A DNA stretch of 64,000 nucleotides from Aradus depressus (GCA_963662175.1 OY759216.1:51043087-51107086); one strand, 5' to 3'; shown: positions 9,464-19,789, numbered from the stretch's first letter. A program made the numbers and translations. The notes: generated by a model not told the origin, from the letters alone.

Positions 9464-9703
9464 ATGAGCGTAATAATACAAAATTACAATAATAATTTTC
9501 ACACCCTTAATCCCCAGGAACTTTGTACAATCTGCAATAAAAATGAATTGGAAGACGTATACCATCTGTTAATATCCTGTCCGATTTACTCCCCCATTAG
9601 AAGCCACTTCCTGCCTCAGTATCAGTATAGACCGATCCAACTTTCATTACATTATTCCTGGCCCATAATAAGAATGATATCTCAAACATTTTCTATTATT
9701 TGA
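9464..9703 (+). pseudogene. Non-LTR polyprotein C-terminal zinc-knuckle fragment
   Basis: 79 open codons. The core CTICNK..ELEDVYHLLISCPIY matches the terminal cysteine-histidine motif that follows reverse transcriptase/RNase H in Jockey- and I-like elements. About 25 preceding codons show the N..F.L..QE spacing common there. No start is meaningful, because the fragment lacks the whole enzyme. It is not closely similar to the other C-terminal fragments in this window, so it is a separate family. Confidence 0.65.
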
Positions 9704-10035
9704 TCAGCGCTCTGAAACTTAGATCATTCATTGTCAATAAATAATATTTCAACTTCCATATTATATTGATATTCAATACCTACATCCCCACTCTGTATTT
9801 ACTGTCTGTGTTACATTATTACTATTAATTTGTAATTACTCACTTTATTTATACTTATTTTATTTATTTATATTATTTATTTAGTTTGTTAAAGGTACCT
9901 TTGTATATGTCATTATTGTTTTATATGTGTATTCCTTTATATGTTTCATTATTACGTTAATATTGTAAATGTAATGGTCACTGACTCCATTGTATATGGG
10001 TGATCCCTTTAAACAATAAAAATTATTATTATTAC
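9464..10035 (+). mobile_element. Non-LTR retrotransposon 3' end (C-terminal codons plus 3' UTR)
   Basis: The plus frame 9464-9703 has ELCTICNKNELEDVYHLLISCPIYSPIRSH, the C..C...H....C cluster at the end of non-LTR polyproteins. It is followed by about 330 bp of AT-rich 3' UTR with the polyadenylation-like aataaaaattatt near 10014 and an (ATT)n tail at 10020-10045. It is 5'-truncated very near the tRNA gene. Confidence 0.7.
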
Positions 10036-10084
10036 ATTATATTATAATAAAATTAAAATATTCAACAAGTTTTCCTAATTGATT

Positions 10085-10345
10085 TCTTCTCCAGCCATAA
10101 GAAGTATAGGGGAAGTTATACAATGGGTCAGTAATTCGATCTTGAATTTTGGCCGGAATTTCATGCTTCCAATCCCCTCATTCAAAAAATAAAGTAGGTG
10201 AATGACAGGCAATGTATTTCCCCTGAAAGAATTAATCAATTAAGTTTACACTCTCCCTCAAAAACTAATCAACCGTTTGGGCTAAAAATCAATAGTTGAT
10301 TACATAGGGGGTTTTGAATTCTCATACTACATTTTGTGTTGAATT
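10085..10345. repeat. Two Rep-A pieces head to head
   Basis: A plus piece (aagtataggggaagttatac, from 10100) meets a minus piece (caatgtatttcccctgaaag, then accgtttgggctaaaaatca, then ttctcatactacattttgtg). Confidence 0.6.
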
Positions 10346-10348
10346 TAT

Positions 10349-10870
10349 TCAAAATCTCCTTCCACAACTCCAAAATAATAAGATTTGTGTGTGCTTCATT
10401 GCATTTTTTTCTACAATTTTCTGAAGTTTTCCCCCACTCCTCACCCTCATCTTTCCCCCTAAACCAAAAAGTGTTTTAGAAAATATAAAACACTCCCTTA
10501 TGCAAGCATTTTTACTAACTTTCCGATCTGATTCCATATATTTGCCAATTACTTTCGAAAATTGTATAATAAAAAAATACGAATACATTTGTTTCGTTAT
10601 TGTGTAAAGCACTTGTCAATCATTTGTGTTTGGTGAAGTGATAAAATCTCATAAATGAACAATTGCTTTAAATAATTCCATTAATAAACAAAATGTCGTT
10701 GGACTTCTTGTTAAATAAGTTCTGATGACGTAGACTGTCAGTGGGCCGAACTGCCGCCTGGACAAATCTACGTCACATTATCCAACTGGTTTCGACTGAC
10801 CTACAAACAACCTGTTTTTTTTTTGCTTTTTTTTCTCTCTTTTACGTTAACAATATCATTAATGTACATT
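10349..10870. other. No gene seen
   Basis: AT-rich; the 87-codon minus frame 10349-10612 shows no domain. A T-rich stretch precedes the second tRNA. Confidence 0.4.
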
Positions 10871-10881
10871 TCGGACAAGGT

Positions 10882-10953
10882 GGCTCGGTGGTCTAGGGGT
10901 ATGATTCTCGCTTAGGGTGCGAGAGGTCCCGGGTTCAAATCCCGGCCGTGCCC
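10882..10953 (+). tRNA. tRNA-Pro (AGG), copy with one acceptor mismatch
   Basis: Identical to the copy at 9313-9384 except that the 3' acceptor strand is ccgtgcc, so position 4 of the acceptor stem is a T-T mismatch. Anticodon loop ttagggt, T arm and both promoter boxes are intact, and a T-run (10956-10964) follows. The flanks differ from the first copy, so it is not a simple recent tandem duplication. Functional status is uncertain because of the mismatch. Confidence 0.85.
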
Positions 10954-11009
10954 AAGTTTTTTTTTTTATTACTTTTTACAACTACAAAATGTTCCGCTAT
11001 TAACAATGA

Positions 11010-11455
11010 AGGCGGCTTTACACGACGCTAGTAACTCGTATGAGTCACTAAAACCGAGTACTCATTATTAGTACTCTACTTGTGTAAATTTCGGTATTTG
11101 GGAATGTCCTTTAAAGCCAGCTCATTAAAAAGCGTACTTGAGGCGCCACGCGCGGATCTTCTAGCCAGCCATCTTACCCATATTCCTGTTGGCACTTTTT
11201 CTTCCGATTCGATTATTTCCATCAATTCTTCGCACAACACTTTACTACACGTCTTAAAACACTTTTTGATCAAAGAATTTTTGCATACAGTGCTCATCTT
11301 TGCAAGAAAATAAGAGAAAAAACTCAACTACTGGAAATTGTCGCTAAACCGAGTTGCGTCTACACGTTAAAAAACCATTTTAACTTGTGAAACATTCGCC
11401 TCCAGTACTCGCCCCAGTGACTCGTGCGAGTTACTAGCGTCGTGTAAAACCGCCT
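11010..11455 (-). mobile_element. PIF/Harbinger-type element, 446 bp
   Basis: Ends aggcggctttacacgacgct and, inverted, aggcggttttacacgacgct, continuing as inverted repeats for about 38 bp. Flanked by the 3-bp duplication tga (11007-11009, 11456-11458). Harbinger elements make 3-bp duplications, usually TWA, so tga is slightly unusual. It contains a transposase fragment. Confidence 0.8.
11076..11327 (-). pseudogene. Harbinger transposase N-terminal fragment
   Basis: Minus frame of 83 codons. The segment GIWVRWLARRSARGASSTLFNELALKD matches the W.R.WL..R...GA...LL.EL..ED stretch found near the N-terminus of HARBI1/ALP1-like PIF transposases, upstream of the DDE domain. The catalytic part is missing. 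It sits inside matching terminal repeats. The plus frame 11080-11313 is its shadow. Confidence 0.65.
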
Positions 11456-11459
11456 TGAA

Positions 11460-11830
11460 GGACAGACATTCATTTTTCATTAATTGTTTGTCTTATTTAT
11501 CTCATATACTAATTGAAATTAGTGTATAATTAGTTTTTTTCTAAAAAAAAAGTATAATTTTAAAAAAGTAAGTTTTTAATTTATGTTCGCTAGTTGCCTA
11601 AATAAAAAAAATTCAATTTTTTTTTCAAATAGAAACTGAACTTAATGAAAACGTTTCATCTTTTTTTTCTTATAAATACTGCTACTTTCTTGTTTCCTTT
11701 GCTTATTGCCAAAGCAAGTGGGGTTTGGTTTTAGAAATCTCATAATTGGCAATTGTCCAATTGTGTGATTTCATTGTGTAAAAATGGGTCCCCTTTAAAA
11801 TCCCGTTCGTAAATATCACTTCCTTTATGG
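11460..11830. other. No gene seen
   Basis: Very AT-rich. Confidence 0.4.
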
Positions 11831-11839
11831 ATCAGTAAC

Positions 11840-12162
11840 GCGATAATACATATTTAAATGCCCGCGTTTAATGGCTATGTACAAAGGTGTATGACCTCTC
11901 CAATTATTCTGATCTAAACTAGCTCTATTCTCAATAAGAATTTCAATAATGTCAACAGCTTTTAGATTGACTGCATTGTGCAAAGGAATATCTTTATTAT
12001 TAACATCAAAGCCATGTTCATTGAGAAATTTTGTCTTCATTGTATCATTATTACCAATTGCTAATCGTAAAATTTCATTTGAACTAGTTTTATCAATATT
12101 TAGTATAGAACCTATTCACATTAAGGCGACAGCTACCTCAAAGTTTCTTGTTTGTTTGCCTT
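11840..12162 (-). pseudogene. Ankyrin-repeat coding fragment with an in-frame stop
   Basis: On the minus strand the frame reads through two ankyrin-like units. One is PLHNAVNLKAVDIIEILIEN followed by RASLDQNN, the other GHTPLYIAIKRGHLN. Both show the PLH.A......I..LI..GA and G.TPL..A...GH patterns. A more degenerate unit (EILRLAIGNNDTMKTKFLNE) precedes them. Upstream of about 12118 a TGA interrupts the same frame (FEVAVALM before it). Ankyrin repeats mediate protein binding; the parent protein is not identifiable. No splice sites clearly frame it, so I call it a gene fragment rather than an exon. It could be cargo of a transposon. Confidence 0.65.
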
Positions 12163-12189
12163 GAAACAACAGGTAAATCCATCAGCGTC

Positions 12190-12430
12190 CTTTATATTTA
12201 AAATATCACTTTTACTAGTGATAGCGTTACCTACCTTTCTGATAGCGTTACTTCCCCGGAAATACAAAGTATAGAGAAACTTATGTCAAAAATGGAATTT
12301 TGAGTTTTTACCCCGATTTTATTTGTGTCGACAGCTTGAATCCAGAAATTTTGTGTGTGTGTTTGTGGACACGATATCTCTCATTTTTTTCCAAAACAAT
12401 GTACAGTACAAAACTTTTTTTTATCTCTGA
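12190..12430 (+). repeat. Rep-A, diverged plus piece
   Basis: Carries caaagtatagagaaacttat, ggacacgatatctctc and a long T-run, the order seen at the 5' end of other plus copies. Confidence 0.45.
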
Positions 12431-12945
12431 AAGATTAATGTAGTAATTTCAATTTTTTTTAAATAATGAATTAGTTAATTTTATAAAAAGTCTCGCTTTG
12501 TGTAAGTTAGGTTTATCCATGTTTTTCATCTTTTCTCCTGTCTCACTCCGGCAATGGTCGACAATAAAGAACAACATTAGATATTTTTTTAAAGAGCCAT
12601 ATTTTTGCTAACTTTTGGTGAATTTGGGATATCCTAGCGAATAGAGAAAACAAATTACGGTAAACTGAAAATTTGCCAAACAATTTAAACAGGTGTTCCT
12701 TTTGAAATAAACGTTAGCCTCTTATTTCAATCTTTTCGATTTTCATGTCAAAAAACATGTCACCTATTAGGAAATTATACGTAGATTACGACAGTGTAGT
12801 CAGATTTCACTTTACCTTAACCAAAAAGTGATATTTACGGACATTTTGCTAAAAAAACGTGGTTGTAGTCAAAAAAATTAAAAATCTCATTATTTTCTAC
12901 ACTAAGTTGAAACGGATTTTGATTTCCCCGGTTTCTTAGTGTCCT
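12430..12945. other. No gene seen
   Basis: AT-rich; no frame, RNA or repeat end recognised. Confidence 0.4.
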
Positions 12946-12949
12946 TGAG

Positions 12950-13400
12950 TGGGGCATTCACCCCCCCGAGTATTGTCATCTGCTTGCTATACACCCTGTA
13001 TATATGTGGTGGGCTGGTGTTTTATACCTAGGGACTTAAGCATCCGGTGCTCTTATCCCTTCCCTGGAAGCGCTGGGCTTCCCCCTTATTATATTACCTG
13101 TATGTTTATACTACCTGAACCAAGTCCTTCATGAAGTGCTCAGTCTCCCAGTTTCCTTAATGAACCTGAGAATGCTCTCATAGTCCAATCTTTTAAAGTC
13201 TTTCTCTGCGATTACATCTCTACCAAAGATGCGGAATCTCGTTCGTGCATATCCCGAGCAGATGGCCAGGAAGTGTGCCGCCGTTTCGTCTTCTTCGCCA
13301 CATCTATTGCAGGTAGGACTGTCCTTGACTCCCACAGTGTGTAGGTGTCGTACTCATATATGTCAACTATTGATATTTAGTCGGGTCAAGGGCGAACCGA
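12950..13400 (-). mobile_element. Non-LTR retrotransposon 3' end with 3' UTR
   Basis: Minus-strand coding relic (13129-13400) followed by a UTR. The UTR contains aagcccagcgcttccaggga, then ggataagagcaccggatgct, then taagtccctaggtataaa. The same UTR recurs at 34015-34080 (plus) and 63835-63885 (minus). Confidence 0.8.
13129..13400 (-). pseudogene. C-terminus of a non-LTR retrotransposon polyprotein
   Basis: The 68-codon minus frame holds VKDSPTCNRCGEEDETAAHF, LAICSGYARTRFRIFGRD and ESILRFIKETGRL, ending with a normal stop at 13129. This C..CGEE.ET..H.L..C...ARTR..IFG...L..ILRFIK pattern is the very end of reverse transcriptase polyproteins of common arthropod non-LTR elements. Upstream of the ATG the same frame continues with LTRLNINS...LHTVG but has two stops, so the copy is broken. 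Everything N-terminal is lost. Confidence 0.85.
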
Positions 13401-13419
13401 AACATAGTTGAGTAATTTG

Positions 13420-13790
13420 CACATTTCCCGGTGAATCACTAACGACTTTTTTTTTTTGGTTTGAAAAAAAAAATTCTCCTGCAGAGATATGAATAAACAG
13501 AATTAAGTTATCTGTTGTTCATGGGAGACATCTAAAAAGTGGGGTTCCAATAGAGATGTGTATTCAGATTGGTGAATATTGAATTGGTTCGCGTTATTCA
13601 CTATTGATTCACTAACTTATAATCACTACCTTCCAAATAAACCTGATATTATCCATATTCAACGTTAGTATGAGTTCTGCGGAGCTGATTGCTGCTGTGT
13701 TAGTCTGACTGTAGGTCATGGGGAACTTATACACTCTAATTCAACTATTCTAAGAATGAAATGTTTAATTAAATAAAAAATTCATCGGTG
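13420..13790. other. No gene seen
   Basis: Contains a Rep-A-like hairpin remnant (cccggtgaatcactaacgac at about 13428) and a T/A homopolymer pair. Confidence 0.4.
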
Positions 13791-14185
13791 AATCACCGGA
13801 TATGTACTTCCTCAGTAAGAATTATTCAACGTTCTCTCTGCAAAAATCAACCATTTCGGCTGAAACTCGATATATCAATGCTTTTGAATCCTCAAACTAA
13901 AATTAGTGTCGATACATTCATTACATCGACAGTTATTGGAATTTTTTAGTTCAGCCTCCTCTTTGATTCCCCTCTCCCCTTCTACTGATTCTACTGAAAA
14001 TTAATAGGTGTCATCCTTTATAGGCCGTTCAATATGTACATGAAATTTCGTGTCAATACATTCATTACAGTGCCAGTTATTAGGATTTTTGTGTTAAGCC
14101 TCCCCCTTCCCTTTGGCTGATTAGACTGAAAATCAATAGGTGTCGTTCTTGGAGAGTTCTAGATACACTTATATGTTTTCCGATC
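13785..14185 (-). repeat. Rep-A, minus copy with three units
   Basis: Begins with the terminal hairpin tcggtgaatcaccgga, then three units each with ...cgatacattcattacatcg.../aataggtgtc. It ends near the transition aatctgtcatttg. Confidence 0.75.
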
Positions 14186-14488
14186 CACAGATTCCAAAAA
14201 TGAAAAAAAATCTGTCATTTGTTTGGGATCACCGATGATTTTTATTTTATTTTTTGTAATTGTTACTAATATAAATTAAATTTGATAAATATCAAAAATT
14301 AAAAGGGAAAATAGCCCTTGTTTCTAAGGGGAGGGCATTATGTTATTGTTGCTAGGGTCGTACAGACTCTTGGGTACAATATCGATGGTGTAAAGGGCAA
14401 AGGACACAAAACCCTCAAACAAGGGAGAACCCGTTTGAAACTATTTACATCAAGCTTCCCAGAATATTAAGGTTAATAAAGAGTTAGT
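14185..14488. other. No gene seen
   Basis: AT-rich, no recognisable element. Confidence 0.35.
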
Positions 14489-14583
14489 TATTATAACTCA
14501 TGCCCGGGCTACTACCAGAGGGCTCTTTCTCGTCGCTCTGGTGGACATGAGCCCGACTCTACTGTGGGTCCTAAATTTTGCCT
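14488..14583 (-). mobile_element. SINE-A 3'-part fragment
   Basis: Contains actcatgcccgggc, then ctaccagagggctctttc, then tggacatgagcccgactc. The stretch ctttaactacgaggtcata is deleted. Confidence 0.8.
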
Positions 14584-14589
14584 AGCAGT

Positions 14590-14840
14590 ATGCATACAAG
14601 TTGGTGTGGCTAGCCACTTTCTGCCTTTGAAGTAAAGTTGCTAACAGAAAACTGTGCGGATGCTGGGCCCCTTCAAATGTACAATTTTAGACACCGAATA
14701 CACTTTAAATTAGATGATTATCGAAATAACTTTAATTTTTCAATAATATAGTAAAGCTTCCCCCGAGAAATGAAATTCAATAGGAACAATATTTAAGTTA
14801 GAAACTGTTATTTTAACGATTATTAGGTAATCCGGGTTCG
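14590..14840. other. No gene seen
   Basis: No recognisable frame or repeat. Confidence 0.35.
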
Positions 14841-15150
14841 GCGGAGTAACTTTAAACAGGAATAGATAATTAAAATACACAATTTCTTTGTCAAACTTCA
14901 CTATATATTCTCAAATACTCAACTAGTTTCGCCGGGTTAAAAAACGTGTTTAAAAAACTTTAAACAAGTCAGTAACTTAAAATAGGTTAGTAACTTCAAT
15001 GAGTTATCTGTCCTGTTAGTAACTTTAAAGAGTAACGTTATCTGTCCGGTTAGTAACTATAACAGACATTATAAAGATGCTACGTGAAAAACATTAAGCT
15101 CGGTTAGTAACTTTAAGCAGGTTAGTAACTTTAAGGAGTTAGTACCGTTA
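14840..15150. repeat. Degenerate tandem array of a gttagtaactttaa-type unit
   Basis: At least eight variants of g(g)ttagtaactttaa occur, some separated by a second motif ttatctgtcc.g, which gives a higher-order unit of about 33 bp around 14995-15060. Related words appear at 39385-39430. No coding potential. The array abuts a gypsy gag fragment. Confidence 0.7.
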
Positions 15151-15410
15151 GGAAGTCATCAACGTTTCCACCATTCTCTGGATACCCTGATGACTACCTG
15201 AATCAGCTGCTGGTTGAGCAGCTGTTGATTTTTCTAACAAAGCCAAGAATTTTTGTTGCGCCGGAATCTCAGTTGGGAACAATGGGGTCTCGGAAGCAAA
15301 CATCATAATCTAGATGGTTTAAATTGGTACCTTATTTTTTTCACTTCTTCAATTCCCTCGAATTTTCTTTCAATTTTCTGTTCAAGTCGGTCCTACCGAC
15401 TGCGCCAAAA
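15150..15410 (-). mobile_element. Ty3/gypsy retrotransposon 5' end: primer binding site and gag start (relic)
   Basis: On the minus strand the sequence tggcgcagtcggtagga (15407-15391) is the primer binding site complementary to the 3' end of tRNA-Ser, as used by 17.6/297-type gypsy elements. About 85 bp later an ATG (about 15309) opens a 52-codon frame starting MMFASETPLF with a glutamine/alanine-rich stretch, stopping near 15150. This is the expected place for gag. The LTR would lie at 15408 and above. No pol sequence follows. Confidence 0.65.
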
Positions 15411-15530
15411 GAGTACTATTATTTGATAATTACAGTTAAAAACATTTTTAATACTGGTTTATAGCCCAACTTTTTTTAAATTTTTTTTTTAATTTTCACA
15501 TTGACGAACTATATTATCTTAGGGGATGGC
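15410..15530 (-). repeat. Probable LTR remnant of the gypsy relic
   Basis: Lies directly upstream (minus sense) of the primer binding site. AT-rich; the LTR start is not defined. Confidence 0.35.
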
Positions 15531-15585
15531 CGTACGGGAGAGCGTAGGGCTGTGTTCGCATGATCTCACCACACTTATTTATTGT
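15530..15585 (+). mobile_element. SINE-B head fragment
   Basis: The sequence gatggccgtacgggagag followed by cgtagggctgtgttcgca and atctcacc matches the tRNA-like head of the fuller SINE-B at 63050. Confidence 0.6.
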
Positions 15586-15765
15586 CAGGGGAATCGGCGA
15601 AAGGGAAAGGGGCGATCAGAGGGAGAATCAACTCAAAAAACCCAATAACTGTTGATGTAATGAATTTATGGACACAAAATTTAGTATAAGGATTTTATAG
15701 CCCCCCATGTAAGTCATCTATTGAATTTTATTGCAATTTTTTTTATCTCTATTTCTAGCCTTATG
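15585..15765 (+). repeat. Rep-A, plus piece
   Basis: Contains aatcggcgaaagggaaaggg, aataactgttgatgtaatga and atgtaagtca. Confidence 0.65.
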
Positions 15766-16135
15766 TACGAATCTTTGGACGAAAGGTCAGTAAGTTGTCG
15801 TACATGTTGTGGTCTATATAACTAAAGACAGAAGAATGGGATATGAAAAAGGATGGAATTTAATAAGGTTTTATATCTGGAGACAGAGGAGAGGAGACAA
15901 TGGGAGAGGACGACCCCTGCCCCACCTGATGACTTTATGGCATCAATAAACCTCTGACTTCCCCGGCTCTCATTTCTGTGTCAAATACCTCTTTGGCTGG
16001 GACTCTGTCATAGCCAGATTCCAACATATTATGGTATTTTGCTAAGACATTTCCCAAGCACCAGTCTACCAGTCTCATAAAAAAATAAATAAATAATGAA
16101 CTAAATTTCTAAAAAGTAACGAAACAAACGTATGT
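15765..16135. other. No gene seen
   Basis: Mixed composition, slightly GC-richer at 15880-16020; no domain in any frame. Confidence 0.4.
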
Positions 16136-16138
16136 TTT

Positions 16139-16270
16139 AAAAAAAATATTGTCTATTTCACAAGTATATATAATATGGGAGTACTTTCGGTATTTATTTA
16201 GTATTTGTTAAGTCGTGGCTGAAGATGGAAGTAATACCGAAGTACTCCCATATTGTATAATATAATATAT
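16139..16270. repeat. Foldback fragment with hammerhead-like core
   Basis: Contains atattgtctatttcacaa, gggagtactttcggtatt, then ctgaagatgg and accgaagtactccc. It is the same family as 53832-54416, with most of the left inner arm deleted. Confidence 0.65.
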
Positions 16271-16336
16271 GGAGGGGATTAGAATGACAGTGGAGTAAGT
16301 CAAATTTTTTGTATGTTCTTAGTGTATATTCTTATA

Positions 16337-17409
16337 CAGTAGAACCTCTATAAGTCGAACATCAAGGGAGACGCCAAAAAATTCGAGTTATAGAGTTTTC
16401 GACTTATGGAGGATTTCGACTTATGCGGGTTTTGATTTGACTTGTAGAGGTTAAGATTCATTCTAACTAATTTTGAGTTAAGAGGTGAAATAAATAAAAA
16501 TTCAAGTTACAGAGGTAACAAACATATTTATTTATAGGAATATTGAGGGTAGTCAAAGACGAAAAAAAAAAACACTATTCAGATACCAACGTTTCGATAT
16601 ATTTTATATCATCATCAGGGCCTACAAACATGGGTGGAAATCAAGATTAGAATCAAAAATAAACAAAAAAAAAAAAAAAAGTTTTGTTGATAAACATTAC
16701 TGAACGTTAAAAATACACTATAACAAGTTAAAAATTGAAACTGACTTACTATGAATAATTACTAAACATTAAAATTAAATATGCATACATTACTAAACAT
16801 AAACATTAATAATGGAAATAGACAAATAACAAAGGAACATAGGTGGCATCTGAATAGTGGTTTTTTTTTTCATCTTGGACTGACCCTCAATATTCCTACA
16901 ATTAGAATCCACAGTCGCTAATCAACATAAACATATTTATATTTATTATAAATCAACATTATTTCAAAACATCCTTAAAATAAAAAATATGTAGTACATA
17001 TATGTAGGTATTAAAAAAAGTCAGTAATTTTTTTTTGCTTTAGATAATTGGTAATCCTATTTATTGTATACTCCGAAATTGTTTTCTAAGAAACAATGGT
17101 GTACATTGTCGGCCAATTCTTAAAGTCGGTAACTTATTCTTCTTCGAGCTATAGAGGTAATAAGTTTCAAATAATCGAGTTGTAAAGGTTGTAAAATAAA
17201 ACATTGCTATGTTCGAGATACAGAGATCCAATTTAATTTTTCGAGTTATAGAGGGAAAATATGTACCAAAATGGCTTGTAGGGACTCACTGATTATTTCG
17301 ACTAATAGAGGGTTGAGATTTCGAGTAATGGAGGTTTTGGGGCTTGAAGGGAAAGGAACAAAACTTTTTTTCGAGTTTGGGAGGTTTTCGACTTAAAGAG
17401 GTTCTACTG
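16337..17409. mobile_element. Tigger-type MITE with nested insertion
   Basis: Ends cagtagaacctctataagtc and (inverted) cagtagaacctctttaagtc, flanked by TA on both sides. Many internal cgagttatagagg-like words are present. The copy at 60999-61719 is the same element without the 16532-16929 insertion. No transposase frame, so it is non-autonomous. Confidence 0.88.
16532..16929. mobile_element. 398-bp insertion with inverted ends, nested in the Tigger MITE
   Basis: Flanked by an 11-bp direct repeat aacatatttat (16521-16531 and 16930-16940) that is single in the sister copy. Its ends include the inverted pair aggaatattgagggt / accctcaatattcct and ctattcagat / atctgaatag. A hammerhead-like core lies on the minus strand at 16591-16619 (CTGATGA, GATAT/ATATC hairpin, GAAAC). 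The class is unknown. Confidence 0.75.
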
Positions 17410-17530
17410 TATATTTTATTTAAATATTATTTATTGCAAAATTATTCATCTCATTTGCTGTTTGTATTCTAAGATATCATGTACAAAATTGTATGACGTA
17501 TCTAATAACACATTATGGTTTAACGGAAAT
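17410..17530 (+). repeat. LINE 3'-tail fragment
   Basis: Ends acacattatggtttaacgga followed by aataataattatt, as in the longer copies at 40790-41055 and (minus) 45530-45740. Confidence 0.5.
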
Positions 17531-18060
17531 AATAATTATTGTTATATAATATATTATATTATCACTATGTAACAAAAATTGTAAGACAGAAAGATGTACG
17601 AGTATACTTACTACGGAGCGAGGAACCATAGATAGGTTCAAAGAATGGACAGTGGATTTTGGTGGATTTAAGTTAATTTAATTTGTCGGTTGCCCCACAG
17701 ATATCGTTGTGGGGTTGACCCAAGAAACCATTCTCCTGGTATAAATTTAATATAGCGACCCAGAGTGGAGATATACCGACCCAGAGTGGAGATATAGATA
17801 TACCGGTGTTGGAGAATCACAGCTATTGACAATCTCACCTGGCCTCTGGTCTTTTGTCATTTTCTCATATCTATTTCTTGTATCGCTGCAAAGCCAACAT
17901 TTTTTTTTTTTTTTGAAAATAAATTTTATGATTAACGAGAGATTTTAGCATTAATCTGATTCATAAGACGAAGAACTAACGTTTAGTTGCGGAGAAATCG
18001 AGCAAGTTCAATGGTTTCGGACGATATTCAATTGCAAAATCATTGTAAATCATTTTTTCT
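17530..18060. other. No gene; short duplication
   Basis: A 21-bp direct duplication (cgacccagagtggagatata) occurs at about 17756-17800. Nothing else recognised. Confidence 0.45.
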
Positions 18061-18064
18061 ACAG

Positions 18065-18560
18065 TAAAACATATATGACGTATTAGGGAAGTTATGTGAA
18101 ATTGAATGATCTCTTTTCACGGAAATTTAATGTTTTCCGACCCTTTTAATTGAAAAATTTTAAAAAAAAAATTGATAATTCCTGATAGAATGAATGTATC
18201 GAGATGAAATTTAATATGTGTATCAAGTAGCCAGATCAGCTGAAGGAAAGTTGGGATTAGTAGGGGGGGGGGGGGGCTTAATCTTATTAGGACGATAACT
18301 ATTCATTTTCACCGGAATCGGCCGCAAGGAAGGGAGGATCAGAGAGAGAATCAACTCAAAAACCCGAATAACTGCCAATGTAATGCATCAATGCAATGAA
18401 ATAACATTTTATATTTAAATTCTAAACCCCCGCATAAGAACGCCACCGATTAATTTTCCGCGAGATCGGTCGAAGGGAAGGGGTGGATCAAAAGAGGGAG
18501 CTCGACTCAAAAACCCTAATAACTATCGATATAAATGAATGTATCGACAAAATTCGTGAA
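18065..18560 (+). repeat. Rep-A, long plus copy with three units
   Basis: Starts ttagggaagttatgtgaaat, continues gaatgtatcgagatgaaatt and a G14 tract (18263-18277), then two further units ending near the (TA)n at 18574. Confidence 0.75.
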
Positions 18561-18564
18561 TTCA

Positions 18565-19020
18565 GAAGTCCATATATATATATATTTGGCCCAAAAAAAA
18601 TTTAAAAAACCATTAAAAAAACCCGTGCCCCACAAGGGTTGAAATGTTAATGGAATTTAACATAGGATTCAACGACTATTGCTTTCGCGCATGTTTAGCT
18701 CCTAAGGTTTTCATTGGTATTCTTAAAACTTATGGTATTTAGAGGTTTTCGAGGTCGCTGAATAAGATGCCGTTGTCAAAAAGTCGATTTTGACAGTTGA
18801 CAGCTGTCAAAACGCTGTCAACAAGGCTCCAATTTTCAAAAAAGCCGTATAAGAACGCTTTTTATATGTTTTCGCGGTCACTGAGCTCAAATTTCGGGTC
18901 AAAATTCAATTTCAACACATCTCAGTTTTAGATAGAGTTGTAAGAGAAATTTTGAAATAATTTCATTTAAATCATGCCTTGGGGTAGTTTTTAAAGGCAC
19001 ATAATGCAAATATCACATAG
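18565..19020. other. No gene; local inverted words
   Basis: Contains ttgacagttgacagctgtcaaaa, a short palindromic cluster at 18787-18820, and AT-rich sequence. Confidence 0.4.
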
Positions 19021-19119
19021 TAATTTAATTTAAAGAAATAATATTTATTACAACAAATCGTGTTGAAACATTATCCCTTTGTTCGAATAACAACTATCGA
19101 ACAAAAAAAAAAGTTAATA

Positions 19120-19774
19120 TTAATTAAGACTTATTACAAGTGATAAAAAAAATACTTTGATTAATTTTATCGTTTTATTGTTGTTAGACAGTACAATAAT
19201 TGGTCTTACTTCATATGATCGGAAACTTTTTTCGGTGATCATTCCCGATTTGCAAAATAAACTGAAGCTGCTTGATTTTACCATTCGTTCGGCGCAATCA
19301 TTTACAAATTTCAGTTTTTGCAGGACCGAGTAGCTACATAACTTTCGTTCGTTGCCCATTGATTTGGATGGATCTGAAAGAATTCCGTCATCAATTCGAA
19401 CCGTTTGAAGAAATTCAATGATTCCGCTCTGACAAAAAAATCGATCTCTGGTATCTGAGCCCTGAACTCCGGTTGTGTTGGCTCTATTTGACAACGATGT
19501 ATCAACAACTGTAAAATTACGAATCGTGGACAAGTTGAAAACTGCAGAGCAAGAAAAACCTAGCGAAGCGATCTCATCCACAACGGATGATAGTGATTGC
19601 GATCACGTCGAAGAATCTCGTTCAAAAAAGCGATACAAGGTCAACAATGTTTCAGACATTTTAGACAAAGAAATCTATTTTTTTGTCAATGCTGAATCAT
19701 TGAATTTCTTCAAACAGTTCGAATTGATGACGGAATTCTTTCAGATTTGGGACGTTAAGCAATGGTTGCGTTGA
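19120..19774 (-). pseudogene. Inverted-duplicated coding relic of an unidentified (probably transposon) protein
   Basis: On the minus strand one frame reads IDFFVRAESLNFFKRFELMT then EFFQIHPNQW. After a frameshift near 19320 another frame continues LQKLKFVNDCAERMVKS. On the plus strand (19660-19765) an almost identical segment, EIYFFVNAESLNFFKQFELM then TEFFQIW, is encoded in the opposite direction. So a stretch of about 95 bp is present as an inverted repeat spaced by about 220 bp. I do not recognise the family with certainty. The FVNDCAERMVK block recalls a motif in unannotated, multi-copy arthropod proteins. At least one frameshift, so not functional. Confidence 0.45.
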
Positions 19775-19789
19775 AAACTATTACCGATT

